Shown one piece after another: positions 23,580 through 36,264 of a stretch of 64,000 nucleotides of DNA. The notes under the pieces were generated by a model that ran no database searches, was not told the origin of the DNA, and saw only the letters and a list, made by a program, of their open reading frames with translations. Source of the DNA: Sodiomyces alkalinus F11. Its lineage: Eukaryota > Ascomycota > Sordariomycetes > Glomerellales > Plectosphaerellaceae. The position numbers and the translations under genes were made by a program. The first letter of the stretch is position 1; every line of letters starts with the position of its first letter. The DNA lies in the NCBI RefSeq assembly GCF_003711515.1, contig NW_021167098.1, forward strand, positions 1 to 64,000. The letters are read 5' to 3'.

Positions 23580-25115
23580 ACTCCGCCATCCTATCTAATC
23601 TATAGAAGCCTATTTAGACTATACGGTCCTTCTCGGGTGGCTATAGAGGGGAAAAACCCGGGGCCCCGGGGGAAAAACCTCTATACTTATCCTTAGTTAG
23701 AGTTGTGCCTTAGCGGGGCCGACGTGGCCCCGGTTTACCCCGTCTGCGTATCTAGATTATACCTCTAGGCTAGTGGCTGACGGGAAGGGTAGTAGGCTAT
23801 AGTTCGGGTTAGCCTAGGCCGGTTATTAGTGATAGGGCGAGGGCCGAAAGGGTGCCGCGGGGTCTCCGCCGTATAGCGGCCGCGGTATACTAATATCGGC
23901 CTCCCTACGTCCCCGGGGCCGCGCCTATTATTCCTCCTATTTAATTAATAAAGAAAAAGGCGAGGCAGGCGTTCCTGCCTCCCTTAGGGGGGGGTGCCTT
24001 CTATATCCGGCNNNNNNNNNNNNNNNNNNNNNNNNNNNNNNNNNNNNNNNNNNNNNNNNNNNATAGATAATAGAATTCGAGGTCCTTTTCCTTTTCCTCT
24101 TTTCCTTCCTATAACGCTATAGAGCACGTTATAGGTATCCTCTATTACGTTCCCGCTTACGGCCTTAAAGGCTTACCGTCGCGGCGTTATACTAACTGGT
24201 AATATCTTTTAGTTTTCCTGCTCTCGATTTATAATTTCCTTAATTAGAACTAGTACGTGGTGGTTTATAGGTAGTATGGCGGTGGCGTAGGGTTAACTAA
24301 GTAGTACGATAGTAGTAGTAATAATAATCTTAATATTAACCGTAAATAAAAGCATAGTATATGTATGTATCTCTATATCGTGGCGGTACCGTAATAGTAG
24401 TATACTAATAACCGTAGATATCTCCCTCTAGTAATAATAATAACCGGTACGAGTAAGGTACTATTCGAGTTATACCGTATATATACCCTAGTGGTGCCGA
24501 AGTGGTATCGTGGTGGCTAACCTATAGCAGTTACCTCCGTTATAGTAAGCGTCTAGATAGCTACCCGGATAACGTTTCCGCCTATGCTAATACTACCGGC
24601 ACCGGTACTATATACTTCTAATACGCTAATAGCCGGCGCCCCTATAAGGATATAAGCCGTTACTATACCGTAGTAGTGCTATTAGTGTATCGAGGTAATC
24701 TAACTAGTCGATAAGTCCCCCCCGCTACGAAGAAGCAGTAATAGCGTCTTATTAACGCTTATAGTCTTTATATATCGGTAAAGGCTATTAGTAGCGATAG
24801 TATCGCTACGGTAAATCGTCTCCCTACGGTATCGCGGTGGCGCTTTACTAATAGCCTATTAGGCTAAGGAGCGCCTAAAGACGGCGGCTTTATCCTTTAG
24901 ACGGGCTATCTCTTAGGCGCTACCTTCCAGTCACGGCCGTGGCGGCATCTTATCGGTAAAGGCGACCTTATAGAATATGCTCCGCCGCGTCCGCCGTATA
25001 GAGGCGCTAGTGGGTATTCTAATAGATAACTATATACGTGGTCCCTTTTCGGTTCCGCTACGGCGCCTCCGCGATAGCAGAATAGCTAACCGGTTTTAGG
25101 ACCTCGAGTATATTA
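23580..25115 (-). other. 3' non-coding region of LINE B
   Basis: Homologous to the 3' regions of copies A and C. No recognisable frame. Contains GGGGAAAAACCC-type inverted G/C runs near 23650-23680 and 23700-23950. Confidence 0.6.
24012..24062. other. Assembly gap (N run)
   Basis: 51 N inside the 3' region of LINE B. Alignment by eye with copy C suggests the gap is close to its true size. Confidence 0.95.
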
Positions 25116-25119
25116 AGAG

Positions 25120-28100
25120 CGGTATTAATACCTCCGAGGGAGGTAAGGATAAGGCTAATAAGGAGTAAAGAGGGGGGAGGGCTATAGCCCGATAACGCTT
25201 CGATACCGCCGGAGTCCCGGCTAATAAGGCCCTTATTTAATACTAACTAGGTTATTATATCACTTCTTCCCCGCTATAGTGCTACCGCGTTCTCGTAGGC
25301 TTCTATAACTTTGAGGGTAAGGCGGAAGTCGTTAAGTCTTTTCTATTATAGGAACTATTTAGCCATCGCCCCGGCTTCGGTATCGTAGTTTAGTGCGTCG
25401 TATAAATCCCCTCTAATCGTGACTAGCCTCCCCACGGTACTAAAGAGCTCCCTACGCTCTTCCTCGGTTATATCCTGGTATTAAAGCACTATATACTCCG
25501 CTATTTCTGTCCCTCTGTTACTATAGGGGCACCGCATTATTAGAAATCCCGGCACCCTCGCTTTTACTAAGAAGGCTTATAGGCCTAGCTTTTCTAATCT
25601 AATTTAAGTAAGTACGGCGCTCTATAGCTTTAGTAGTCCTTTATATTTCCGGAGGGAGCGTTATATCGGGGGGCGGCTTAGTACCGCTACGGCGTAGGTA
25701 TACGGCCTCCGTGCCTTTACCTAGGTTCGACCCTAGTCCCTTATAAGGGCTTTCCTCGGGGCCGCGTTTCCGGTTTAGGTCGTTAGGGTATTAAGCTAGG
25801 CTATCCACGCGAGGGCCGTATAGGTTCTATAGTATCGATTCGGTGCCGTTAGGGCTCTCGCTACGGCGTATACTCCGGCTAGTATCTTATCTTCGGTTCT
25901 CTCCTCTTATATCCGGCGGACCTTCTAGGCAATAAGGCTTAAGAGGTATAGGTTAAGGGGGGGATAAAGGTCTCTTTTTTAAGGACCCTAACCGGCGTGG
26001 CTTTATAGGCTCCGGCCACTAATCGGAGGCACCGGTTCTATACCGTTATAAGTGCCGCGGCGGGGCCTTTCCGGGGGCCGGCCCCTATCTTATAGACGGC
26101 TAAGGCGTAGTAGGCGATTACTAGCCGTATTACTATAAGGTATAGCCTTTTTACGTCTATAAAGCTATACTCCTACGCTACCGCGCTAAGCCTAAAGAGG
26201 GCGTATATTTAGGTGGCTAGTCGGCTCTTTACCTTTTTAGTGTTTTATCGGAAGTTAAGCTTCCTATTAAGCTAAACGCCCAGGAACTTTATCGCCTCTG
26301 CTACTAATATCGAAGTAGTACCGAGGGGGAGCGGGGTAGGTAAGGGTTAGCGTAACTTCGTAAAGGGGATACAGATATACTTAGCTAGTTCGAACTATAG
26401 TCCACTCGCTATTCCCTAATCTAGGTATATCCGCCACGTGTTAGCGAGGCGTTACCGCGTCTACGCCTCCGTCCTACTAAAAGCGATAATATTCGTGTTA
26501 TCGGTAAAACCTACTACTATTATTTTAAGGACCCTTTCTAGTTCTTCGTATAGAGTAGAGATATAGAGGATAAAAAGGATAGGGGAGATCGGGGAGCCCT
26601 ACGGTATACTACTATAAAGGTGTCGCGGGGGGGCCGTTTTACTATTAAGTAGTAACTAGGCTATACGGTCTTATAGGAAGCTACTAATTAGGGTAATAAG
26701 CTACTAGGGGAAGCCTTTCCTTTTTAGCACTCTAAGGAGGCGAGAATAGGGGATAGTATCGAAAGCGCCTTTAATATCTAGTTGGAGTATCGAAGCGGTG
26801 CCGCTATAGGCCTAGCTTACCCTCGCGGCCTCTATAACTCTCTATACTACCGTCTTTATACTTTACCCTATTCGGTTACCTATCTATCCCTCCGGGAGAA
26901 GCCGTTACTCCTCCGCTACGGTTATAATCCGGTTAGCTAGTATCCCCTTAAGGACCTTACCTATTATACTATGGAGTGATATCGGTCGTTAGCCTTTTAC
27001 TATCCTATAGTCGGCCGGCGGCCAGCCTTCCTTCTTAAGGACTACCACGGTAGCGTAGCGGTACCTTTTCGGGTAATAGCTCGCTTCGAGGCACGTTATA
27101 AAGATCGCACTAAGTCTTTAGTATAGGGGGGGTCTACACGCTTTTAAGAGCCCTACTAGGAGTCCGTCCGGTCTTAGTGCTACTTAAGGTTTTAGTTTCT
27201 TAAGGCGCCCCTATACGTCCGTTACGGTAATATCTCGGCGGATATCCTACCCCAGGGGGAATTCCGCGCCTAAGGGCCTAGGGGCGGTGGGGAGGGGGGG
27301 GAGAAGAATTTCCGGCTAAGGATTTCGGCCTTCTCTGCGTATATAGTTACCGGGTAGTCGTTATTCTCTTAGTATAGTAGTAGCACCGATAAGGGGTCTG
27401 GTAGTACGCCCTTTTTAGTTCGTGCCTATTTCTATAGCCGCTAAAGAAGACTATTATCCTTCCCGGTCGAGTAAAGTAGGTGCCGTTAGTATAGCCGCTT
27501 CGCTACTACTATAGCCTTATCTCGGCACCTTTCCGCTTCCTAGAAGTTATCCTATCGGTTCCGGGACTTCCTGGATATATATCTACGGCAAAGGCGCCTT
27601 ATTTCCTAGGTGAGGGCGGTTAGCTTAGCGTTCTACTAGGGGGTAGATAGGCGTCCGGGGGTACCCCTATAGCGGCGCGGCACGGCCTTATCGGCTATAG
27701 TTATAAGGTCTTCTATTAGGTTATTAAGTGCTAAGTCGATATCCCGTGGTAATATAAAGGGGCTAGTCTACTATAGCCGCGTAGCGCTAAGCTAAAGGAT
27801 TTATAAGGAGTTAAAGTCTTTCTAGACTTAGCGGGGCCTGTCTAGGTCCCGCGGTGGTATTATTATGGTGGTCGACGAGGTATCCGTCTTTATAAGGATT
27901 CGGGCTATCTATAAGTAGTGGTTAGACCCGATAACGGTTTTATCCGGGCCGCCGAAGTCGTAGCGGAGCCCTTATATTACGTGTATAAGGTCGATAGTAC
28001 TAGCACGCCTACCCGAGCGGTGCTATATAGTTATTCCGGGGGGGGTTACTAGGTCTAGGTTCTACCGGGTCGCTAGGGTAAATAGGGTATCGGCTCGGGG

Positions 28101-28570
28101 GTAGTACCGCGGTAGCTATAACTATAGGGGGTAGTATAGATTAAAGTCTCCTATAAGGACGTGTCGGCCCTATAGCGGTGCTATATCGAATATATCTTAT
28201 AGGGGCGTGTTTCAAGGGATCCTTGCTAACTAGTAGTTCTCTAAATGGATTAACTAGATTATAAGGGTATTATCTTTAGTCCCGAATATAACTGTGTAGG
28301 TATTATAGTAGGCCCGCTACGTCTACGTATATAGCGGGGATCTCTTATAGATATATAGGAGGGTATAGCCTCCTCCCTAGATTAGCCGGTATACCCCTTA
28401 GGAGGGGCTTATAGGGCTTTTCGTGAAACGGTTAAGGCCGGGTTCCTAAATTACTATTATATTGTACTCGGCGCGGTACCGGACCGGTAACTCCCGCCGT
28501 GCCTAACTCCTCCCTATATTTTACGAAAGGATATATATTTCTATTAGTTAAAGGGGGGGGGGGCGCTAAG
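25120..28570 (-). pseudogene. LINE B ORF2 (endonuclease-reverse transcriptase), RIP-killed
   Basis: Same layout as ORF2 of LINE A in reverse. The FADDT box reads F-T-D-N-T-N-I-I-A-F near 26505-26476, so the second catalytic Asp is Asn. The start lies next to a G/C homopolymer (28553-28563) through which the frame reads A-P-P-P-P. Stops are TAG/TAA at Gln/Trp. Confidence 0.75.
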
Positions 28571-28619
28571 ATAACGTACCCGGTATAACCGGGGTCTAGC
28601 TCTAGGATGCTTACTATAA

Positions 28620-29900
28620 TGCCTTACCGGCCCCGCGGCGGACTATATAGGCGCTTATCGGGCCTAGTATCGGGGAGTCTTCCTATCCCCTAGTCCTTTT
28701 CGGGGGCTAACCCCTACCTCTATAAAGAGGTTAGTCCTAGTCTTAGGCGATAATAATAGGGGGGAAAATCTACGGCTACCGCGGGTATACCGCTTCGGTC
28801 TAACGGGTAATATTAAAGTCCCTAGCTCGGTACTTATACGCTTTACAGGTCTTCTCGGCTTCTTTTTTTAGTAGCCGGTATAAATCGTTAAAGGTATTAT
28901 AGTCTCCGGTATAGGCGGCGTAGCGGCGGGGCGCCTTAGCGCTATAGCTTTATAATATCCTAGGCCTTATAAGTACGCCGATTCGGGCTTAGTATAGTAG
29001 CGGTATACCCTCTCCGCTATAGGGTAGCCGTTCGCTTAGTAGCCGAAGTATAGGCACTTATAGCACTTTAGGGGGCTTAGGTCGGGGTCGTATAGTTTAT
29101 AGATATAGCTACCCCCTTTAAGGAGGAGGGTATTCCGGAGAAGGCTCGCCGCCCTTTCCGGCGAAGCCGATTCGATAAGGAGGAGCGCTACCCTACTGGT
29201 ATCGCGGCGGGGTACCCGTTATTAAGCTCGGATAATTTTTACCTCGGGGTTTATATCCTATATAGATACTAGTAGATTTTCTTCGGATAGGGCGTTAAGG
29301 ACCTCCCGGGGGATAGCCTTAGCTAGCGTAGGGTAAATATATACGGCCAGGGTAGCTCCTTTACTAAAGGCATTCTTAATCTATTATTCCTTATAGGTAG
29401 CCTACTACTATACCCCTTTAGTAAAGGTAAGGTAGATATCCCCGCTCGGTAGCTTCTATACCGCTATAGTATCGTGTCGGGTAATCGTGGCATTTATAGC
29501 TTAGATAATCTCCTTTAGGGTCCTATATTTAAGGGGCTAGTCTTCGGGGAGGGTTCTTTAGCAGATAATTAGTTCCCGGTAATACTTAGCGGGGATTATT
29601 TTGTAGGGGGCAGGGTCCCGCGGCGGTACCGCTATAAGAGCCCGGGCTATAATATTAGCCTAAGTCTTTTTCGTACCGTTTATTCCTTTTCGGAGTTCCT
29701 CTCGGATAATATAGCGAACGGTAGCGTGTAGGTAAGCTAGCGGTATCGCGCTGGCGTTTTTACGGGTAATATATATCGTGATTTGTTCCTCTACTAGCTT
29801 TACGACCTACTTAATCGTGTTCCCGTTAGCTAGTAAGGCCTAAATTTCTGCCTTAATCTTAGTTACTCTCGGTTCCGGGGGGCGCGGTAATCCCCTTTCG
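28620..29900 (-). pseudogene. LINE B ORF1 (zinc-knuckle gag-like protein), RIP-killed
   Basis: Homologous to ORF1 of LINE A. The first knuckle near 29080-29030 reads K-C-Y-K-C-L-Y-F-G-Y, so two Cys survive while the remaining Cys/His positions are Tyr. The start region (LLANGNTI...VVKLV) is near 29860-29800. It has one copy of the unit that is four-fold repeated in LINE A. Confidence 0.75.
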
Positions 29901-30180
29901 GTCTCCTATCGGTTCCGCGCTATATCCCGCCACGGGCGAGGGGGGGAGCGCTCGTGTTACGAAAAGTGGGTCTATTACGAATTCTGCGTGGACTAGATCG
30001 GGCTACTATCCTATATCTCTTCTAGCTATACCGTAGCGTCGGCGTTACGGTGCCGTTACGATAGTATTCCGGGAGGGAGGCGGTAGTTATAATCTCCGTC
30101 TTAGTGTTTTTATCGATTTTACTCCTATTACGCGCCCGTGGTTAATAGGCGTTATATAATACCTATTATAGCGCTTATTA

Positions 30181-30194
30181 ACTCGAAAACCTTA
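30181..30194. repeat. Target-site duplication of LINE B, right
   Basis: ACTCGAAAACCTTA, identical to 23522-23535. Confidence 0.9.
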
Positions 30195-32690
30195 ATTAAC
30201 ACCTTAGGTTCGTGGTCACGATCTTTATACAGCTAGTTTTCATTAAAGGTAACGTCTCTCGTCCGCAGGATCCTCCTTAATTTTAGCACCTAAATCCGAT
30301 ATATATTAGTGCTGTCGTAGCTGATTAAATAGCCGATATATACTCTGTCTACGAGCTTGGCATTACGGTTACGACCTCGTTAATAATCCGCGGTTAGTGG
30401 ATAGGCTCTATAACTATACCTCTTTAGGTCGCTAACGATAGGCTTTATTAGGATCTTCTTCAGGCCTTATTCATTAATCTAATCCTTTATCTGCCCTTAA
30501 GGGGTTTTCTACTAGAGGTCCTTCCGAGGGATAAGGTTATATAGATATACTATAGCAGCCACTAGTTCTGGCTATATATCCTATTAGATACCTAAGGCCG
30601 TTATAAAGGTCCTCGCGATAGTAAATATAACGCCGCTATAGCGTTATGCCTTCGGATTCTTTACGGCTATGTATAGGGATAACCTCTTAAGTAAAATCCC
30701 TCTCTTATCGGCCTATTTATCGAAGCCTTTCTAAAGGGATCTTTCTCTATCCAGGCGGATCACTATAATTATACAGTGGTACTGCCTCTAAAGGAAGAAC
30801 TTAAAATTCACTAGCATGGGTAAGGCTAATTTATAGTCATGCAGGAATCTTATAATACCTTAATAAGTACAGGGATCGTATAAAAGCATTATAACCTTTA
30901 TACCGGTATAGACCTTATTCAGGCTAAAGAGGTTAACCTCTACCCTATACCACGGTATCGTCAATTTTATCGAGGGTAGTAGCGCCGGCGTGCCCTAGCC
31001 TCTTATACTATAAGCGAGCGTCTACTACGCTTATAGTAGGCGTTATAGAGCTATTAAAGAAGCTGCTTAGTAAGTACTATTAACGATCCGTTAGAATAAG
31101 AGCGTATTAATTATTAACGTTATTAAGACGTAGGGCTATTAAGCCCTCTCTAATAGCCACCTTTAGCACTTCGAGGCCGGAATTCAAAACGATACCCTCT
31201 TCCTTTAATCTTCTAGTCGCGATTAAGGTTATTAGGTAATCTTATATAAAAGTAACGCGATTTAGCACTAAAACGAAGGGATTACTATATTCGTCGTCTA
31301 CTTCTGATTATATCCTGCTATAACCCTTAACTGGCTTAGTCTCTCCACTACCCGTTTAAAAACGATACTCGTCTATAGGAGGTTCGAAGTCCTATAGTAG
31401 GTATCGTTAGTTAGTAATATACCTTAAGGTGCCGAAGTCGATTAGCAGCTAATTAAAGAGGTTACTACTAACCGTTATATTATTTATCTATAGGAGGGAA
31501 TATATCCTATACAACTCCTTATCGGAATCCTTATCCTGGTTATCGATAAAATTAGATACCTCCGTCGGCGATTCTTTAGGCTATAACTTCTAAGAGTCCT
31601 TTTTAGCACCCGTTTTTAGGCTTGTAGCGTTCTTTTCGATATTCTCCCGGAATCTCTTTTAACATTCGTTATCCTAGGTCTTAATAATACGGTCGACGCG
31701 TTCTAAGATCTCTTTTAAAGGTATATATCCCTTCTTCTTGCGTGCCTCGTTAACGTTTAGGCACTTCTATAAAGGCTTATAATTATATTTACTTCTTTTC
31801 TTAATACAGTAGTCGTATAACTACTTCTTTTTCTGCTATAAAGGAGAGGACTACTAGTTATCCTGCTATCTCGATTATGCCCGCTAATTCTTACCTTCTT
31901 TATCCTTACCTAGGAAGGTTACTATACAAAAGGATACTACGGTAGGCTTCTTATCGAGTCGGTACGGGTAACGGCGATAAAGCTATATCGTATATTCCTC
32001 CACGATAAATTAAATCGAGGGTAGGTCTTACGCTTCTAACCGGATAAGCTATATAAAACGTCCTTCTAACCAGTCTAATACTATATAGCCGATAGCGTTA
32101 AAGAAGCCGTCTATTTAGTATTCCTAAGTATCGTATTCTCGAACTTTATACGTCTCGGCGTCGCGGTATAGCTTTATAAAGTCTTCTAGCCAGCGCTTAT
32201 AGGGTATAGGCCTAACGTTTTAAAGGTATTTATCCTAGCGTCTCTTAATACGTGACTTCCAGGCCGCGTTCGTTAGCTTAAGGTACGTTTTGAGGGTATA
32301 CAGGATATCCTTAACTTCCTTTTTACTAGCGTACTAATTCTTTAAAGCAGGGCTAACCGTGTTCGCGATATAGTCGTGGAGTACTTATATCCCCCTCTTT
32401 TTAGCCTTATACCGATCCTCTTCCACCTGCCAGATCTTAAACAGTATATCCTAATTAGTGGCGTTACGTTCTTCGGCTATAGTAGGAGGTTATAGTGGAT
32501 CGGTTCGAATACGGCGCTTAGGCTGTTTAGCCTCTTTAAGGTCGGGATTAACGAGGTCGGCGATATCGTGGGAGTACGCGATAGTTATCACGGCTTTAAT
32601 CTAAGGCCTCTAGTCTTTCGGGGAGGTAAGCGTTACGAGGCCTATAACGGGCACTACTACCGTGGAAGCTATCGTTATACTAATAAAAAG
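30195..32690 (-). pseudogene. Copia H gag and integrase region, RIP-killed
   Basis: The minus frame near 32580-32200 reads AYSHDIADLVNPDLKEAKQP and later FKIWQVEEDRYKAKKRGI, then YIANTVSPALKN, as in copia gag (UBN2-like). The integrase should follow at about 31900-30200, but I could read only short, frame-broken pieces of it. LINE B separates this part from the reverse transcriptase. Many TAG/TAA codons. Confidence 0.65.
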
Positions 32691-32900
32691 CAGTAGAATA
32701 GGATAAACGAAAAGGTTAATTAACTATACTAAACGCTTTAAACGGTTATACGATAAATACGATAAAACGATTAAATAAAACTAAAGCAGGCGGACGTTAC
32801 TAATAATACTAAACTACCCGCTATAGACTTGAGGCTGATTGCCTAGAAGCTATAGGATCGATTGGAATAGCTTCGTTTAGTAGAACGCCGGACTTATAAC

Positions 32901-33093
32901 TATCAGAATATAAATAAGGTACGTGGAATTATATATATATTTATCTAAGTACAGTTTATAATACTTTATAGCGATATCTAACGATACGGAAAAAGCAGGG
33001 GAAATATGGGTAGATATATAGGAGCGAGGTACTCCACACGTCTAACATAATATGGTTTGTCACACCCCGATAAGGTCGCTATGCCATCTAATA
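32901..33093 (-). repeat. 5' LTR of copia H (193 bp)
   Basis: Same length as and alignable to 20582-20774. Its ends read TATCAGA and TCTAATA where the partner has TGTCAGA and TCTGACA, almost all as CA/TG to TA transitions. Confidence 0.93.
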
Positions 33094-33098
33094 ATACC
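33094..33098. repeat. Target-site duplication of copia H, right
   Basis: ATACC directly after the LTR end, matching 20577-20581. Confidence 0.85.
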
Positions 33099-34140
33099 GC
33101 TAAGGTAGTATAGATATTCTTCTTTTAGTTTAATAGTACTATCTAGTTTACTATAGAATATTAGCTTAGACTTAATACGGTAAATTCTAGCTATAAAAAT
33201 AAATAGTATAATACTAGCCTATCGTTTACTCTAATTATTATACTCTATTTTAGCACTAATCGTCTTACTCTCGTTAATATTATACGTATAACCCTTAAGA
33301 TACTCGAATAGGATAGGCGTTTTAACTATATTAATAATACGATTATTAGTAAAGCGACAATCTAACAGAACTAATAAGACCCTTCTAGTATAAGGAGATA
33401 TTATAAAAGCCTAAAACTCGTTTAACTAAGTCCTTATTAGTATAACGGGTCTTAGGCTAGTAATATCTAGAGTAGGAAGAGGAGGTACAGCTCAGTTACG
33501 CCTAATAAACCTTAAGAAGCTATTAATAGCTAGAATTAGATCTATAGATGGCTTTATCGCTTATTTAGTAAGATACTAGCGTATAATATTAAAGCGGCGG
33601 AGAAAGCCACGTAACTAGGTAGTAGAGAAAATAAAGATATTAAAAGGGTAATCTAGATATAGTTCCTTAAACAGACATTAGGCTTAAAGGCGTAGCTAGC
33701 TAGCATTAACCAAGCGGCGATCACGATACTGTTATATAAAGAGATTATATAACTTAAGCTTTACTTTAGGGTAGTCGGGATTATAAGATACGTGGAGGCT
33801 ATTTCTGCTACCTATAATAGTATCCCTCGTATATTACTAGGTCTAGATAGTAGTCTTCGGTATCTTAAGGAAGATACTCGCTTTATAGTAGGTCGGTCGT
33901 CGATATCTTAAAGCTATCTTAACGTCTAGTTCGCCCTTACGCTTATGTAAACGACGTAGGGGATTATTACACATAATAGGGGTATCCGTATTAGGTAAAA
34001 GATAGTGCTTAAAGAACTCTAAAATAGCTATATAGCGGTGTTTAGAATTACTTTATTTAACGTATTATATAGGCATTAAACGAGTATATTTTCCGGTATT
34101 ATATTACTTCTCCTTAGGCCTAGTGATATACCGGATACGG
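33099..34140 (-). pseudogene. DDE transposase of element K, N-terminal half (HTH/CENP-B-like and first catalytic region)
   Basis: The minus frame contains a psq-like helix-turn-helix segment (RPTYYKASIFLKIPKTTI near 33885-33840), a CENP-B-like DNA-binding segment ending LRGFLRRFNI (near 33610-33580), and the start of the DDE domain with TPILFEYLKGYTYN and KRQASIILFIF (33325-33180), which match fungal pogo/Fot-like transposases (TPIPFEYL-x-GYTY). At the usual position of the first catalytic Asp (N-x-D-E-T-P) this copy reads N-I-V-K-T-P. The frame breaks at 33099, where copia H is inserted. The start is uncertain; the open frame may extend above 34140. Confidence 0.8.
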
Positions 34141-34259
34141 CGTTATAGACGAAGATCTAAATAGTCAGAATAAAGAAGTGAAGATATAGAGCTATCTCCA
34201 GAGCTCGTAGAGCTCTATAATACAGAACTAATAAGTAGTCTCTACTACCTGCTAACTTA

Positions 34260-36264
34260 TCCACTAATACTAACTATATATCTATATAGCTATAGCTATA
34301 ACTATATATCTACGCGTAGTAATACCCTTCCCTATAAATATAATCGTCCCGATTACTATCCGTCGTTAGATTATTCTGTTAGCCCCTAAGTCAAAATTCC
34401 TCCCCAAGACCGAAGCAAAATTCTTAGCCTCTATAACTAAATAACCTATCCTAAGTAGCCGGATCCTCCGTCTCTTAATTATATATAGATCAGTAACTTT
34501 ATCCTCCGGAAGCGAGATCTTAAAAGTCCCTAAATAACCTCTAAACCTTATAGTTATCCTCCGTTTTTTAAATCCTAAGTGTCTACTATTCGTTATCCTC
34601 CTCATTATCGCTATTAATAATCGGCAGCTGAGGTTACTAAGGCTACGCCTATACCTACGGCTAAGGCTATAATTACTTCTGCGTAACCGGTTTCGATTAT
34701 ACCTATACCTGTTATTATTAAGATTATAGATACTTTTATACAACGGGCTACGGCTACGACTATTTCTGTGAAGAAGGTTATAACTGCCCTTACGACTAGT
34801 TTAAAGACGATAAAGGCTTAGAATATAGTTATAATTTCTTAGGTATCATTATAGGTGTTAAAGTCGGCGTGAGCTTTTTAATATCCGCCCGTAATTAGCA
34901 TACTGCTAAAGCCGAATTTCCCTATGAAACTATAAGATCGTTAATCTTTTTATGCAGATCTTTAAAGTACTTAGTGTTATTAATATTCTATATATTAACT
35001 AGTTACCTTACTCTATTAACACTCTGCTAATAGGTATCTTAATAGTCTGCTATCGTTTATTATATAATTATCTAGACATTATTTATATTATCCTATAACT
35101 ATCTCGATTTATCTATTAGCTTTTTCTTAAGTGCCTTTATATTAGTCGTAGTAGTTATGCCCTATCAAATAGTCTACTTAATTATCGTCGTAGGCTAGGA
35201 GCTAACACCTTATTATACGGGAGATATCGTCGAGGTATTTCTAGTATTCGTTTTAAGCCTTTTCGGGTTTACTTTAACGAACTCTAAATTCTCGCTTAGG
35301 GATCCTAGTCTTTTACCGTGTCTATTAGTAATATCCTTATCACGCTATCTAATAATTTCGGTTATAATATTATCTTTATTAGTTATTATAGGCTAGTTAC
35401 CTCTAATCGCGCTACTATCTCTTAACGCTAACGCGATAACGTAGTAAACAAGGTACCTTTATTTATATCCCTTAGCGATCTTGATCTTTAGACGCTATAA
35501 TAGATCCGTGGGATCTAATAATATAGATCTAATTAATCGATCCACTCTAGTAATAAGGTGCTAGTTAATAGTCGTATTAGTACCGGCGACTATAAAGCGC
35601 TAGTCTCTAAATATCCGCCTAACTAGTTTATCTATGTATAAGACTATACCCGTTATAGTAGTAGCCGTAGGGTATTATTATATCGTGTATTAAAGCTACA
35701 TGGTATTAGGTTACTACTAGAACAGCTATTTCGTTTACGGCACTATAGGTTACGTCTAAGCCAGTTATTATACCTATAGTGTTATAGGCTATATCGGACT
35801 CGGAGACTACGGCGTGGTTATCTATAGAGGTAGCAATACGGTTATCTATATCTAAGGTATAGCTATCTACGGGACTTAGGGTATAGCTATTTATAGAGTC
35901 TATAGTACTAGTATTATCTATATTACGCTAATTCAGGTTATATTTGTATAAGAACTATAATTATTATCTCCGTATAACTAGACGTTTTTATTATCTATCT
36001 TAAAATTACCCTTACATGTCTTCTAACGCCTTTTATTAGGCACCGCGTCTGGGTCCTATATATCGGTTAGGAATTCTAGATCTTCCTAGTATCTATATAA
36101 GGCCGTTACTCTTATAGCTTACTCGAAAAGATGAACCGTACTTTAGTTATCTAGGAGATAATCTTCGTCGTCGATACGCGGCTGTACTACTACCCACTTA
36201 TTTATTTAGCCCGGGAATTTCCGGTCTTCTCCTTTTATTTATATATAGTATACCACCTACCACG
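34260..36264 (-). pseudogene. ORF X, C-terminal part: Gln-rich protein of unknown function
   Basis: One minus-strand frame runs through this whole stretch if TAG/TAA are read as Gln (a few as Trp). It starts V-V-Y-Y-I followed by I-K-G-E-D-R-K-F-P-G (36252-36210), then VVVQPRIDDEDYLLDN, a Gln/Pro/Ile-rich low-complexity section (35930-35640), a charged helical part (KGYK-x-RYLVYYVIALALRDSS near 35500), a coiled-coil-like region (KALKKKLIDKSR near 35150), a very Gln-rich tract with dozens of in-frame TAG/TAA (34790-34630), and an acidic tail (SDNEEDNE). I recognise no family. It lies just upstream of the K transposase on the same strand, in another frame. The N-terminal part is at 45677-45326. 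Confidence 0.6.
36260..36264. repeat. Target-site duplication of gypsy G, left
   Basis: CCACG, matching 45321-45325. Confidence 0.88.

Larger units (their letters stand above)
23536..30180 (-). mobile_element. Full-length Tad-like LINE copy B, inserted in copia H
   Basis: Flanked by a 14-bp duplication, ACTCGAAAACCTTA, at 23522-23535 and 30181-30194. The 3' end on the minus strand is an (AAT)n tail (plus-strand ATT run at 23539-23577); the 5' leader at 30180-29950 matches the start of LINE A. The length of about 6.65 kb equals copy A. It contains a 51-base N gap in its 3' region. Confidence 0.92.
20582..33093 (-). mobile_element. Ty1/copia LTR retrotransposon H, nested in K and carrying LINE B
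   Basis: Bounded by two 193-bp LTRs (20582-20774 and 32901-33093) and a 5-bp target duplication, ATACC, at 20577-20581 and 33094-33098. Minus orientation follows from the coding strand and from a run of ten G on the minus strand two bases from the 3' LTR (PPT). Without LINE B and its extra TSD the element is about 5.85 kb, a normal copia size. It lies inside the K transposase frame. Confidence 0.93.

Noticed and set aside
23451..23696. Plus-strand ORF of 81 aa with poly-Ile
   Set aside because: Translation of the ATT microsatellite tail of LINE B plus flanks.
34366..34743. Minus-strand ORF of 125 aa, Arg-rich
   Set aside because: A shifted frame of the Gln-rich ORF X. RIP removes stops from some shadow frames while adding them to the true frame.
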